From positions 1 to 21,180 of IMG/VR virus record IMGVR_UViG_3300027759_000499: 21,180 nucleotides of DNA; one strand, written 5' to 3'. This stretch comes from a virus. The notes under the pieces were generated by a model. The model ran no database searches. It saw nothing but the letters and a program-made list of their open reading frames with translations, and was not told where the DNA came from. Positions within the stretch are counted from its first letter, which is position 1. Every line of letters begins with the position of its first letter. Shown in pieces: positions 1 through 6,334 of the stretch. Both the position numbers and the translations under genes were made by a program.

Positions 1-1746
1 GCCGATGAGATGGCGTTTGCCCGTCGCATGAGCGAAGCCAAAGCCGCCAGAGACATCGAGCAGGCACGCAAGCACGAGGTGGTTGCGGATGTGGTCGGTC
101 AAATCTGGGCCGACTGCATTGGTGCCTCACCAGATCACCCGTACCTCAAGCGCAAGGGCATCGCACCCCACGGAGCCAGAGTCACAGGCGATGGCAGGCT
201 GGTGGTGCCGCTGTACGATCAGGACGGCACGCTGTCGTCGCTCCAGTACATTGACAACGAAGGCGGTAAACTCTACCACCCAGGCGGGCAGACGAATGGC
301 AAGTTTTGGGTGCTGGGGTCAATGGACGAGCCTGGCAGCATTTACGTTGCCGAAGGCTTTGCCACCGCCGCCACGATCCATCAGGTCACCTCAAGGCCGG
401 TTGTCGTTGCATACTCAGCGTCCAACCTTGTGCCTGTGACCGCAACCATGCGCGGCCTGCACCCAACTTGCGACCTAGTGATTGTGGCCGACAATGATAA
501 AAGCGGAGTCGGCCAGCGGTACGCAGAGCAAGCCTGCGCCAAGCACGGGGCACGCATGGTGATGCCACCAGACCTTGGCGATGCCAACGATTACGCTCAA
601 GCCGGAAACGACTTGACCGCATTGTTGATTCAGCAAACCGGCACCGCTGTCTTTGATAAGCTGAAGGTGGTCTTTGGTGACCAGCTCGGCAGCGAATATG
701 AAGCACCAAACGAGTTGGTTGAGGGCTTGATGACCATTGGCAGCTCGGTGGTGGTATATGGCGATAGCAACTCAGGCAAAACATTTTGGGCGCTATCAGT
801 TGCCACCGCAATCGCAACAGGTACGCTGTGCTATGGACGCAAGACTGACCCAGGTTTGGTGATCTACTTGGCAACCGAGGCCCCAGCCAGCATCAGATCA
901 CGGATGCAAGCCATTAAAAAGTATCACAACTGCAACCTTGAGAACTTGGCAATGGTGCCCGTGCCCATCAATTTTTACACCGGCGATCAAGATGCCTACG
1001 ATGTGATTGAGTTGGTGCGCTCCATTGAGCAGATGAAGGGCCAACCCGTGCGACTCATCATTGGCGATACCTTGGCACGCATGAGCGCAGGAGCCAACGA
1101 AAACAGCGGTGAAGACATGGGGCCGGTTATGGCTCGTTTTGATCAAGTAGCTACCGCCACCAAAGCCGCGTTGATGATCGTCCACCACAACGGCAAAGAC
1201 GCAGCCAAAGGCGCTCGCGGCTGGTCAGGCATCCGCGCTCACATTGACACCGAGATTGAGGTGATTGAAAAAGACGGCATCCGCATGGTCAACGTGACCA
1301 AGCAACGCGAACTACCAAGCAAGGGAGAAACCATCTACTTCAAACTGGAGGTGGTTGAGATGGGTGTATCCAAGTTTGGTAACCAAGCAACGACTTGCGT
1401 GGCTATTCAAGACGATGAATCCACCAACAATAAACCAAACAAGAAACCATCAAAATATGATGAGAATGTCAGAATGGTTGAGCGTGCTTGGTGGGCTTCT
1501 GGTACAGAGGAGCGCAAAGGATTACCTTATTTGAGTAGGGCAGGGTTGCGGGATTTGTTAATTAAAGATGGGGTGGCTGAACGCACCGCCAGGAATAAAA
1601 TGGATGCTTCTCGGCCAGACGCATTGATTGCCCAGTTGCTCAACTCAGGCACCTTGGAGTCTTATGCGAGCGGTTGGGTGTTCGTCAATGAGGTGCAGGC
1701 GAGCGTCATGTTGATGCAAAAAAACGAGCCAACACAATGCCCCTAA
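1..1746 (+). CDS. Phage DNA primase/helicase (Toprim plus RepA-like ATPase), 5' end outside window
   Basis: The frame is open to the left edge (codons GCC GAT GAG precede the first Met at 10), and full-length relatives carry more N-terminal sequence, so this is probably a 5'-truncated view. Numbering from that Met, residues about 60-200 form a Toprim-like region: an acidic motif VAEGFATAATI near 113 and VIVADNDKSG near 158, as in primases that bind metal through Glu and Asp-x-Asp. Residues about 230-460 are a RecA/RepA-like ATPase: Walker A GDSNSGKT at 251-258, a Walker B-like LIIGDTLARM near 350, then MIVHHNGKDAAKGARG, typical of hexameric RepA-type helicases. The last 90 residues look like a small helical, winged-helix-like tail. 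Expected role: primer synthesis and unwinding at the phage fork. Family assignment is confident; the exact division of primase and helicase activity is inferred. Confidence 0.85.
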   Translation, partial: ADEMAFARRMSEAKAARDIEQARKHEVVADVVGQIWADCIGASPDHPYLKRKGIAPHGARVTGDGRLVVPLYDQDGTLSSLQYIDNEGGKLYHPGGQTNGKFWVLGSMDEPGSIYVAEGFATAATIHQVTSRPVVVAYSASNLVPVTATMRGLHPTCDLVIVADNDKSGVGQRYAEQACAKHGARMVMPPDLGDANDYAQAGNDLTALLIQQTGTAVFDKLKVVFGDQLGSEYEAPNELVEGLMTIGSSVVVYGDSNSGKTFWALSVATAIATGTLCYGRKTDPGLVIYLATEAPASIRSRMQAIKKYHNCNLENLAMVPVPINFYTGDQDAYDVIELVRSIEQMKGQPVRLIIGDTLARMSAGANENSGEDMGPVMARFDQVATATKAALMIVHHNGKDAAKGARGWSGIRAHIDTEIEVIEKDGIRMVNVTKQRELPSKGETIYFKLEVVEMGVSKFGNQATTCVAIQDDESTNNKPNKKPSKYDENVRMVERAWWASGTEERKGLPYLSRAGLRDLLIKDGVAERTARNKMDASRPDALIAQLLNSGTLESYASGWVFVNEVQASVMLMQKNEPTQCP

Positions 1747-1849
1747 TGCCCCTTTGTGCCCCTAGGGGCGGCAGGGGCAACAGGGGCAAAAGCCCGTTAT
1801 TTGTGCCCCTCCCTGCCCCTAAAACGTATACGTTAGGGGCATGAGGGGC
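1739..1849. repeat. Array of ten GCCCCT/AGGGGC hexamers in two inverted-repeat blocks
   Basis: GCCCCT occurs at 1739-1744, 1748-1753, 1758-1763, 1805-1810 and 1815-1820. Its complement AGGGGC occurs at 1764-1769, 1773-1778, 1782-1787, 1835-1840 and 1844-1849. In block 1, three direct copies are followed at once by three inverted copies, joined at CCCCTAGGGG. In block 2, two copies face two inverted copies around the 12-bp palindrome AACGTATACGTT (1823-1834). Either block could form a cruciform or RNA hairpin, or bind a dimeric protein repeatedly. The first hexamer overlaps the primase stop codon. Function is not known: operator, origin iterons and RNA structure all fit. Confidence 0.85.
1823..1834. 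promoter_or_regulatory. 12-bp perfect palindrome AACGTATACGTT, possible operator core
   Basis: The 12 bases read identically on both strands and lie at the centre of the second hexamer block. With a two-base bulge (1821-1822) the stem continues into GCCCCT/AGGGGC on both sides. Palindromes of this size often bind dimeric regulators; no regulator gene is in the window to pair it with. Confidence 0.4.
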
Positions 1850-1904
1850 AACGGGATGCGGTGGGGGCGGAGCAGGTTTTTTAACAAAGTTGGGGAGCAC
1901 TAAC

Positions 1905-2144
1905 ATGGGGATGGAGAAGGGAAAGTTCTTCCACACGGTGGATGAGAACGGCGAGGTGGCGTTGCAAGGCATTGTGCTGGGGAGGTCGAACGGGAGGGTG
2001 ACAGTGGAGTTGTTCTCTTGGATTACAGGGGCGCCAGTTAGTGAAGAAACATTTACTGAGGCAGAAGCTGCTCAGTGGAAGTTTTATCGAACAGAAAATC
2101 AATGGTTGAATGCTGGTGATAAAGCGTTTGATGGTGAGTATTAA
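1905..2144 (+). CDS. Small phage protein of unknown function (79 aa)
   Basis: I chose the ATG at 1905 because GGGGAG at 1892-1897 sits seven bases upstream; an upstream TTG at 1890 lies inside that ribosome site, and an ATG at 1911 is a second option. The product begins MGMEKGKFFHTVDENGEV and contains VELFSWITGAP and a QWKFYRTENQW stretch. I recall this pattern (a charged start with FFHT, then LF-W-TG and W-FY) from small proteins next to phage terminase genes, with no assigned function. It has no signal peptide or membrane segment. It lies directly before the terminase small subunit, 14 bases apart, and is probably cotranscribed with it. Composition suggests a compact beta-rich soluble fold; nothing more can be said. 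Confidence 0.75.
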   Translation: MGMEKGKFFHTVDENGEVALQGIVLGRSNGRVTVELFSWITGAPVSEETFTEAEAAQWKFYRTENQWLNAGDKAFDGEY

Positions 2145-2158
2145 ATGGAGGTGCGGTT

Positions 2159-2803
2159 GTGAGTAATTCAAGAGTGAAGGAGTTGGAGAGGGAGTTGAGG
2201 GAGGTGGAGGGGAAAATTAAAAGCGGCGCAAATCAATATAGCGGCTTGAATAAGCAGGGAAAGAGAGATGGGAGGTTGCGTGCAATTCGCCCAAACTCTG
2301 TTGAACTACGCGCAGATGCGCTGCCAGTTCCGCACGGCCCGCAGACCATATACCCACCTAGTCACCCTTGCTGGGACATCATCATCAACGGCATCCGTAA
2401 CGGCGGCAGTCTCAGCTTGGTGCTTGAGCGCAACCCTGGCTTTCCAAGCGGCAATTCGGTGCGAGATCGCATTGCCAAAGACCTCGACTTCCAAGCGAAA
2501 TACGAGAAGGCGCTACAAGACCGCGCAGACAGGCTAGCCGAGGAGATACTTGAGATCAGCGATTCAACGCCGCCAGAGGGCTTAGAGCCGGCTGCAATGA
2601 GCGCTTGGGTGGCAGACAAACGGCTGCGCGTTGACGCACGCAAATGGGTGGCCGCGAAGCTGCAACCTAAACGATACGGTGACCGTATTGATGTAGCCGT
2701 GACCGACACGCGCATCAGCGTCATGGATGCGCTGGCCCAGGCGAAGCAGCGCGTACTGAATGACAACAGCGATGTGGTGGATGTCGAGTCGCGGGATGTC
2801 TAA
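2159..2803 (+). CDS. Terminase small subunit-like protein
   Basis: The start is GTG with a good ribosome site, GGAGG at 2147-2151, seven bases upstream. The 214-aa product has a charged N-terminal helix (residues 1-25), a linker, then a helix-turn-helix-like segment around 75-110 (IINGIRNGGSLSLVLERNPGF) that fits DNA recognition. The signature of this small-terminase family follows: YEKALQDRADRLAEEILEI, then RLRVDARKWVAAKLQPKRYGD near 160-180. The subunit recognises the phage packaging site and loads the large subunit. In most phages the large subunit follows directly; here a 419-aa ADP-ribosyltransferase-like gene intervenes. The call rests on the C-terminal motif and synteny and is fairly secure. 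Confidence 0.8.
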   Translation: MSNSRVKELERELREVEGKIKSGANQYSGLNKQGKRDGRLRAIRPNSVELRADALPVPHGPQTIYPPSHPCWDIIINGIRNGGSLSLVLERNPGFPSGNSVRDRIAKDLDFQAKYEKALQDRADRLAEEILEISDSTPPEGLEPAAMSAWVADKRLRVDARKWVAAKLQPKRYGDRIDVAVTDTRISVMDALAQAKQRVLNDNSDVVDVESRDV

Positions 2804-2891
2804 TGTGGACAACGGGTGTTATGTTAACTGCGACGTGAGCACTTACTAACGTCCGGCAGGGGGGGGTGCCCCGCCCGCCCGCCGTGGTCGG

Positions 2892-2961
2892 GGGGCCGGG
2901 TAGGGCCGACGCGAAAGGGCCACGGGAACGGTAGCCCCGCGCCCCTTTTTTTTCTTTTTTT
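2892..2961 (+). terminator. Possible intrinsic terminator after the terminase small subunit gene
   Basis: GGGGCCGGG at 2892-2900 can pair with 2936-2945 as a nine-pair GC stem with one bulged C (2940). The loop is long, about 35 bases, and contains a smaller GGCC/GGCC pairing. The stem is followed at once by eight T, one C and seven T (2946-2961), a strong U-tract. The long loop makes it atypical. Upstream at 2859-2866 there is also a G run of eight. The 175-base gap 2804-2978 holds no gene. Confidence 0.45.
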
Positions 2962-2978
2962 AATTTATCATCTGCCCC

Positions 2979-4238
2979 ATGCCCAAGTACAACCCCACCA
3001 CCTCCGGCAACCCTTACGTCACGGCGTTCCATGACCTCATGGCGACGTCCAAGGACTTTGCCAAGTTCTTGTCTGACTCTGCTGAACGCCAAGGCATCAG
3101 GCAGGGCTTTACAGATGCCGTCAATCGAGGTGCCGTAGCTGCCACCCTTGGTGCGCCGGTGGACATGGCGAACACGGCGCTCAACTTGGGCAAGGCAGCG
3201 GTGGGCTACTTGGGCAACAAGGCTGGCGTCTTGTCGGCCGATCAGATGCCGCAACTAATAGATAACCCAGTTGGCGGGTCTGAGTACATTGGCAACCAGA
3301 TGCGACGGTTTGGCGTGGTCAGTCCCAATCGCAATGCCTTGGCCGAGAGCATTGCTGGCTTCTTGCCCGTCAGCCCATCTACGTCTGGCAAAGCCGTCGC
3401 GGCAATTGCTGGTGGTGGGATGGTGCCAGGGTTGGATTTGGCCGCTACCGTGTTCCACGGCTCGCCGCACAAGTTTGATCGCTTTGACAGCAGCAAGATC
3501 GGCACCGGCGAGGGTGCGCAGGCGTATGGGCATGGGTTGTATTTGGCTGAGTCGCCGGAGGTGGCGAAGTCCTATCGTGAGTCGCTGACAAACCTGTACG
3601 GCACACCCACCACGATTGATGGCGGCGGCAAGTCGGTGCCGATCCCGCTATGGCTTGCCGACAAGATAAAGCAGGGCGGCAGCGTAGACACAGCCATTGC
3701 AGAGTGGACGCAGCGCGCAGCGGAATCGAGGGCCGCGATGAAGTCCAGCCTACAGCCGTGGATTCAAGAGGGAAACGCGGTTAGGTTTGAGGATGAATTG
3801 AGGAATCTGCAAGCAATCAAGGCTGCGGGTGGCGGGAAAGTCGCGGACGCGGGTTCCCTCTACAAAGTCGACCTCCCCGACGAAGCCATAGCCAAGATGC
3901 TGGACTGGGACAAGCCGCTGAGTCAGCAGGCGCCGGCTCTTGAGGCTTTGAGTAAAAACAAAGATTTTGCTCAATATGTTGAGAGAATTATGGAGCGCCC
4001 TTTGTCTGAATTAGACGGCAAAACGCTTCAACGAATGGCAATAGGTTATGCGGCAGACAAAGGGTTAGGCGGCGCATCTGGCGCGGCTGACGTACTTCGC
4101 CAAGCAGGCATCCCCGGCATCCGTTACTTAGACGCAGGCAGTCGCGGTCAAGGGCAGGGCACCAGCAACTACGTCGTCTTTCCCGGTGAGGAAAATATGC
4201 TGCGGATTTTGGAGAGGAATGGGCAGGTGCTCAAGTAA
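2979..4238 (+). CDS. ADP-ribosyltransferase-like protein (ART of phage polyvalent-protein type)
   Basis: This is a 419-aa protein. Residues 1-155 form an Ala/Gly-rich N-terminal region with helical segments (VNRGAVAATLGAPVDMANTAL near 50) of the sort found in virion-associated polyvalent proteins. Residues 158-200 carry the ART core: VFHGSPHKFDRFD with His160, then QAYGHGLYLAESPEVAKSYRE with Tyr188. Residues 290-315 contain LYKVDLPDEAIAKMLDWDKPLS, and the C terminus has AGIPGIRYLDAGSRG and NYVVFPGE. These match the ART domain described in phage polyvalent proteins, which would transfer ADP-ribose from NAD+ to a target. His and Tyr fit the first two positions of an H-Y-x triad; the third position seems not to be the Glu of classical PARP-like enzymes (SNYVVF), so activity is unproven. 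No Shine-Dalgarno sequence precedes the ATG at 2979, nor the next Met at 3039. Its place between terminase genes is unusual. Confidence 0.7.
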   Translation: MPKYNPTTSGNPYVTAFHDLMATSKDFAKFLSDSAERQGIRQGFTDAVNRGAVAATLGAPVDMANTALNLGKAAVGYLGNKAGVLSADQMPQLIDNPVGGSEYIGNQMRRFGVVSPNRNALAESIAGFLPVSPSTSGKAVAAIAGGGMVPGLDLAATVFHGSPHKFDRFDSSKIGTGEGAQAYGHGLYLAESPEVAKSYRESLTNLYGTPTTIDGGGKSVPIPLWLADKIKQGGSVDTAIAEWTQRAAESRAAMKSSLQPWIQEGNAVRFEDELRNLQAIKAAGGGKVADAGSLYKVDLPDEAIAKMLDWDKPLSQQAPALEALSKNKDFAQYVERIMERPLSELDGKTLQRMAIGYAADKGLGGASGAADVLRQAGIPGIRYLDAGSRGQGQGTSNYVVFPGEENMLRILERNGQVLK

Positions 4239-4254
4239 TGCACCCCTATCGGCT

Positions 4255-4259
4255 AGGAG
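4255..4259 (+). promoter_or_regulatory. Ribosome binding site AGGAG that supports a TTG start for terminase
   Basis: AGGAG ends six bases before TTG at 4266. A second site, AGGAGGAG at 4291-4298, lies nine bases before ATG 4308 in the same frame, so a shorter product starting MTTLWSP is also possible. I prefer 4266 because the residues EEEQELM encoded between the two starts look like family sequence. Confidence 0.55.
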
Positions 4260-4265
4260 CTTGAT

Positions 4266-5789
4266 TTGCAATCGACCATCTACAAGCCCGAGGAGGAGCA
4301 AGAGCTCATGACCACCCTGTGGTCACCAGCGATTGCTGATGACCCGGAGGCGTTTGTTTTGTTTGCGTTTCCCTGGGGTCAGGAAAACACCCCGCTGGCG
4401 AACTTCAAGGGGCCACGCAAGTGGCAGCGGGAAGTGTTGCGGGAGATTGCAGCGCACGTTAAGCGGCAGCAGGGGTTGGTGGATTTTGAGACCCTGCGCC
4501 ATGCAGTCAGCTCGGGGCGAGGGATTGGCAAGTCTGCCTTAGTCAGTTGGCTTACCATCTGGATGCTGTCCACCCGCATAGGCTCAACGACCATCATCTC
4601 AGCCAACTCTGAAAGCCAATTGAGAGCAGTCACCTGGGCCGAGATCACCAAGTGGCTGGCGATGAGCATCAACAGCCATTGGTTTGAGGTCAGCGCCACC
4701 AAGCTAGCTCCGGCGTCGTGGTTGACGCAACTGGTGGAGAAGGACTTGCGCAAGGGCACGCGCTACTGGGGTGTTGAGGGTCGGTTGTGGTCGGCTGAGA
4801 ACCCAGATGCTTATGCTGGTGTACACAACTTTGATGGCGTGCTGGTGATCTTTGATGAGGCGTCGGGTATTGACGACTCGATCTGGGCGGTGACGGCTGG
4901 TTTCTTTACCGAAAACACGCCGAATCGTTTGTGGTTGGCGTTCAGCAACCCGCGGCGAAACACGGGGTATTTCTACGAGTGCTTTAACAGCAAGCGGGAT
5001 TTTTGGACGAATAAGGTGGTGGATGCTAGGACGGTGGAGGGCACCGACAAGGCGGTGTACCAGAACATCATTGACGAATACGGCCCCGACAGCAGTCAGG
5101 CGCACGTTGAGGTGTACGGGCAGTTTCCAAGCGAGGGCGATGACCAGTTTATTCCGGCAGACATTGTGGATGATGCGATGGCGCGGGAGAAGTACAAGGA
5201 TCAGACGGCACCAACCATTATTGGGGTTGATCCTGCTCGGTTTGGGGCTGATGCCACGGTGATTGTGGTAAGGCAGGGCCGCGACATTGTGCGTATTGAC
5301 CGGCACCGTGGCGACGACACCATGACCGTGGTGGGGTACATCATTGAGGCCATCGAGGAATGGAAACCCGACATGGTGGTGATTGATGAGGGTGGTCTGG
5401 GTGCGGGTATCGTTGACCGGCTGAAGGAACAACGCTTTAAGATCAAGGGTGTGAACTTTGGCAATAAGTCAGTCAATCCCATCATGTACGGCAACAAACG
5501 CGCCGAAATGTGGGGCAAGATGAAAGAATGGTTGAGGACGGCGAGTATTCCGAAAGATCGTTTCTTGAAAACCGATCTGATTTCGCCTATGATGAAACCG
5601 GACTCGCGGGGTACAATCTTTCTGGAAAGCAAGAAAGAGATGAAATCTCGCGGTCTTGCCTCGCCAGATGCAGCGGATGCGCTGGCTGTGACGTTTGCAT
5701 TTCCGGTGGCGCACCGGGAGTACAAGGAACCAGCGCGGCGGGTTAACGCGCAAGGCAGTAGCGTGAATACATCTTGGATGGGATCATGA
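4266..5789 (+). CDS. Terminase large subunit (packaging ATPase and nuclease)
   Basis: The 507-aa product matches the usual length of large terminases (about 500 in P22). The ATPase half shows a Walker A-like SSGRGIGKS at residues 82-90 and Walker B VLVIFDEAS with Asp197-Glu198. The nuclease half has the RNase H-like acidic set: IIGVDPARFGAD with Asp322, VVIDEGGLGAG with Asp374, and LASPDAADALAVTFAF with Asp468 and Asp471. The enzyme pumps DNA into the prohead through the portal and cuts the concatemer. N-terminal FAFPWGQENTPLANFKGPRKWQREVL is typical of the version found in many proteobacterial podoviruses. The start is a TTG (see the ribosome site entry). The stop overlaps the next gene's ATG. 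Identification is secure; the packaging mode (headful or cohesive ends) cannot be told. Confidence 0.95.
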   Translation: MQSTIYKPEEEQELMTTLWSPAIADDPEAFVLFAFPWGQENTPLANFKGPRKWQREVLREIAAHVKRQQGLVDFETLRHAVSSGRGIGKSALVSWLTIWMLSTRIGSTTIISANSESQLRAVTWAEITKWLAMSINSHWFEVSATKLAPASWLTQLVEKDLRKGTRYWGVEGRLWSAENPDAYAGVHNFDGVLVIFDEASGIDDSIWAVTAGFFTENTPNRLWLAFSNPRRNTGYFYECFNSKRDFWTNKVVDARTVEGTDKAVYQNIIDEYGPDSSQAHVEVYGQFPSEGDDQFIPADIVDDAMAREKYKDQTAPTIIGVDPARFGADATVIVVRQGRDIVRIDRHRGDDTMTVVGYIIEAIEEWKPDMVVIDEGGLGAGIVDRLKEQRFKIKGVNFGNKSVNPIMYGNKRAEMWGKMKEWLRTASIPKDRFLKTDLISPMMKPDSRGTIFLESKKEMKSRGLASPDAADALAVTFAFPVAHREYKEPARRVNAQGSSVNTSWMGS

Positions 5790-6040
5790 AGAAAAGTGTT
5801 TCTCTGTCTGTAGGGCGCGGCGAGAAGTTGCCTGTGAGCAAGGGTGCGGGGCTGACGGAAAAAGGGCGTGAGAAGTACAACGCAGCCACCGGCAGTAACT
5901 TGAAAGCGCCTGCGCCCAATCCTAAGACCGAGGCAGACAAGGGGCGCAAGGCGTCATTTTGTGCCCGCATGGGTGCCGTTGCGGCTAATGCCAAAGACGG
6001 CGAACGTGCCAAGGCGGCGCTTAAACGATGGAAGTGCTGA
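5786..6040 (+). CDS. Small basic phage protein, DUF6321-like (84 aa)
   Basis: The ATG at 5786 overlaps the terminase stop as ATGA, implying translational coupling; an in-frame TTG at 5774 is less likely. The product holds 14 Lys and 6 Arg against 7 acidic residues, about +13 net. The central stretch GLTEKGREKYNAATGSNLKAP followed by SFCARM and a C-terminal ALKRWKC matches what I recall as the phage family DUF6321, whose function is unknown. Two Cys are present, one in SFCARM and one as the last residue. Its charge and its place between terminase and portal are compatible with DNA or head binding, but this is inference. Confidence 0.8.
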   Translation: MKKSVSLSVGRGEKLPVSKGAGLTEKGREKYNAATGSNLKAPAPNPKTEADKGRKASFCARMGAVAANAKDGERAKAALKRWKC

Positions 6041-6041
6041 C

Positions 6042-6203
6042 ATGAAAAAACCCGGTAGCCCTGGCTTGTATGCTGCAATCCACGCAAAGCAAGAGCGCAT
6101 CAAGGCTGGCTCTGGCGAGAAGATGAACAAGCCCGGCAGCAAGGCAGCGCCTAGCGCCAAGGACTTCAAGGACTCGGCCAAGACTGCCAAAAAGGGTAAG
6201 TAA
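6042..6203 (+). CDS. Small basic phage protein of unknown function (53 aa)
   Basis: The ATG at 6042 lies one base after the preceding stop, so the start is set by coupling; the open frame extends further upstream but inside the previous gene. The product MKKPGSPGLYAAIHAKQERI and onward has 13 Lys and 1 Arg against 4 acidic residues, about +10 net. It has a short amphipathic start (GLYAAIHAKQERI), a GSGEKMNKPGSK linker and a Lys-rich tail. I recall close look-alikes in phages next to portal genes, without function. The stop overlaps the next ATG as TAATG. Confidence 0.75.
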   Translation: MKKPGSPGLYAAIHAKQERIKAGSGEKMNKPGSKAAPSAKDFKDSAKTAKKGK

Positions 6204-6334
6204 TGCTGAAGAAATCACCTACACCCAAGGCGTTCAAAGAGAACGTCAAGACTGAAGTCAAGGCCGGCAAGCCCGTCAAGCAGGCCGTGGCGATTGCTTA
6301 CAGCGTCAAGCGCGAAGCGCAAAAGAAGAAATGA
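6203..6334 (+). CDS. 43-aa lysine-rich microprotein, DUF6496-like
   Basis: The ATG shares its A with the TAA of the gene before, and its own stop overlaps the portal ATG as ATGA, so it is locked into the coupled chain of genes. The product begins MLKKSPTPKAFKENVKTEVK and continues with GKPVKQAVAIAYSVKREAQKKK. It has 12 Lys and 1 Arg against 3 Glu, about +10 net. The KAFKENVKTEVKAGKPVKQAVAIAYSVKR pattern, split here as KAFKENVKTEV and KQAVAIAYSVKR, resembles the phage family I know as DUF6496. One helix is likely across AVAIAYSVKREA. Role unknown. Confidence 0.8.
   Translation: MLKKSPTPKAFKENVKTEVKAGKPVKQAVAIAYSVKREAQKKK

Noticed and set aside
386-874. A 162-codon minus-strand frame
   Set aside because: It is opposite the Toprim and Walker A part of the primase-helicase and has Arg/Ser-rich shadow composition.
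4704-5432. A 242-codon open frame on the minus strand
   Set aside because: It lies wholly opposite the terminase large subunit, whose motifs are unmistakable; its product is His/Arg/Val-rich shadow sequence with no family pattern.
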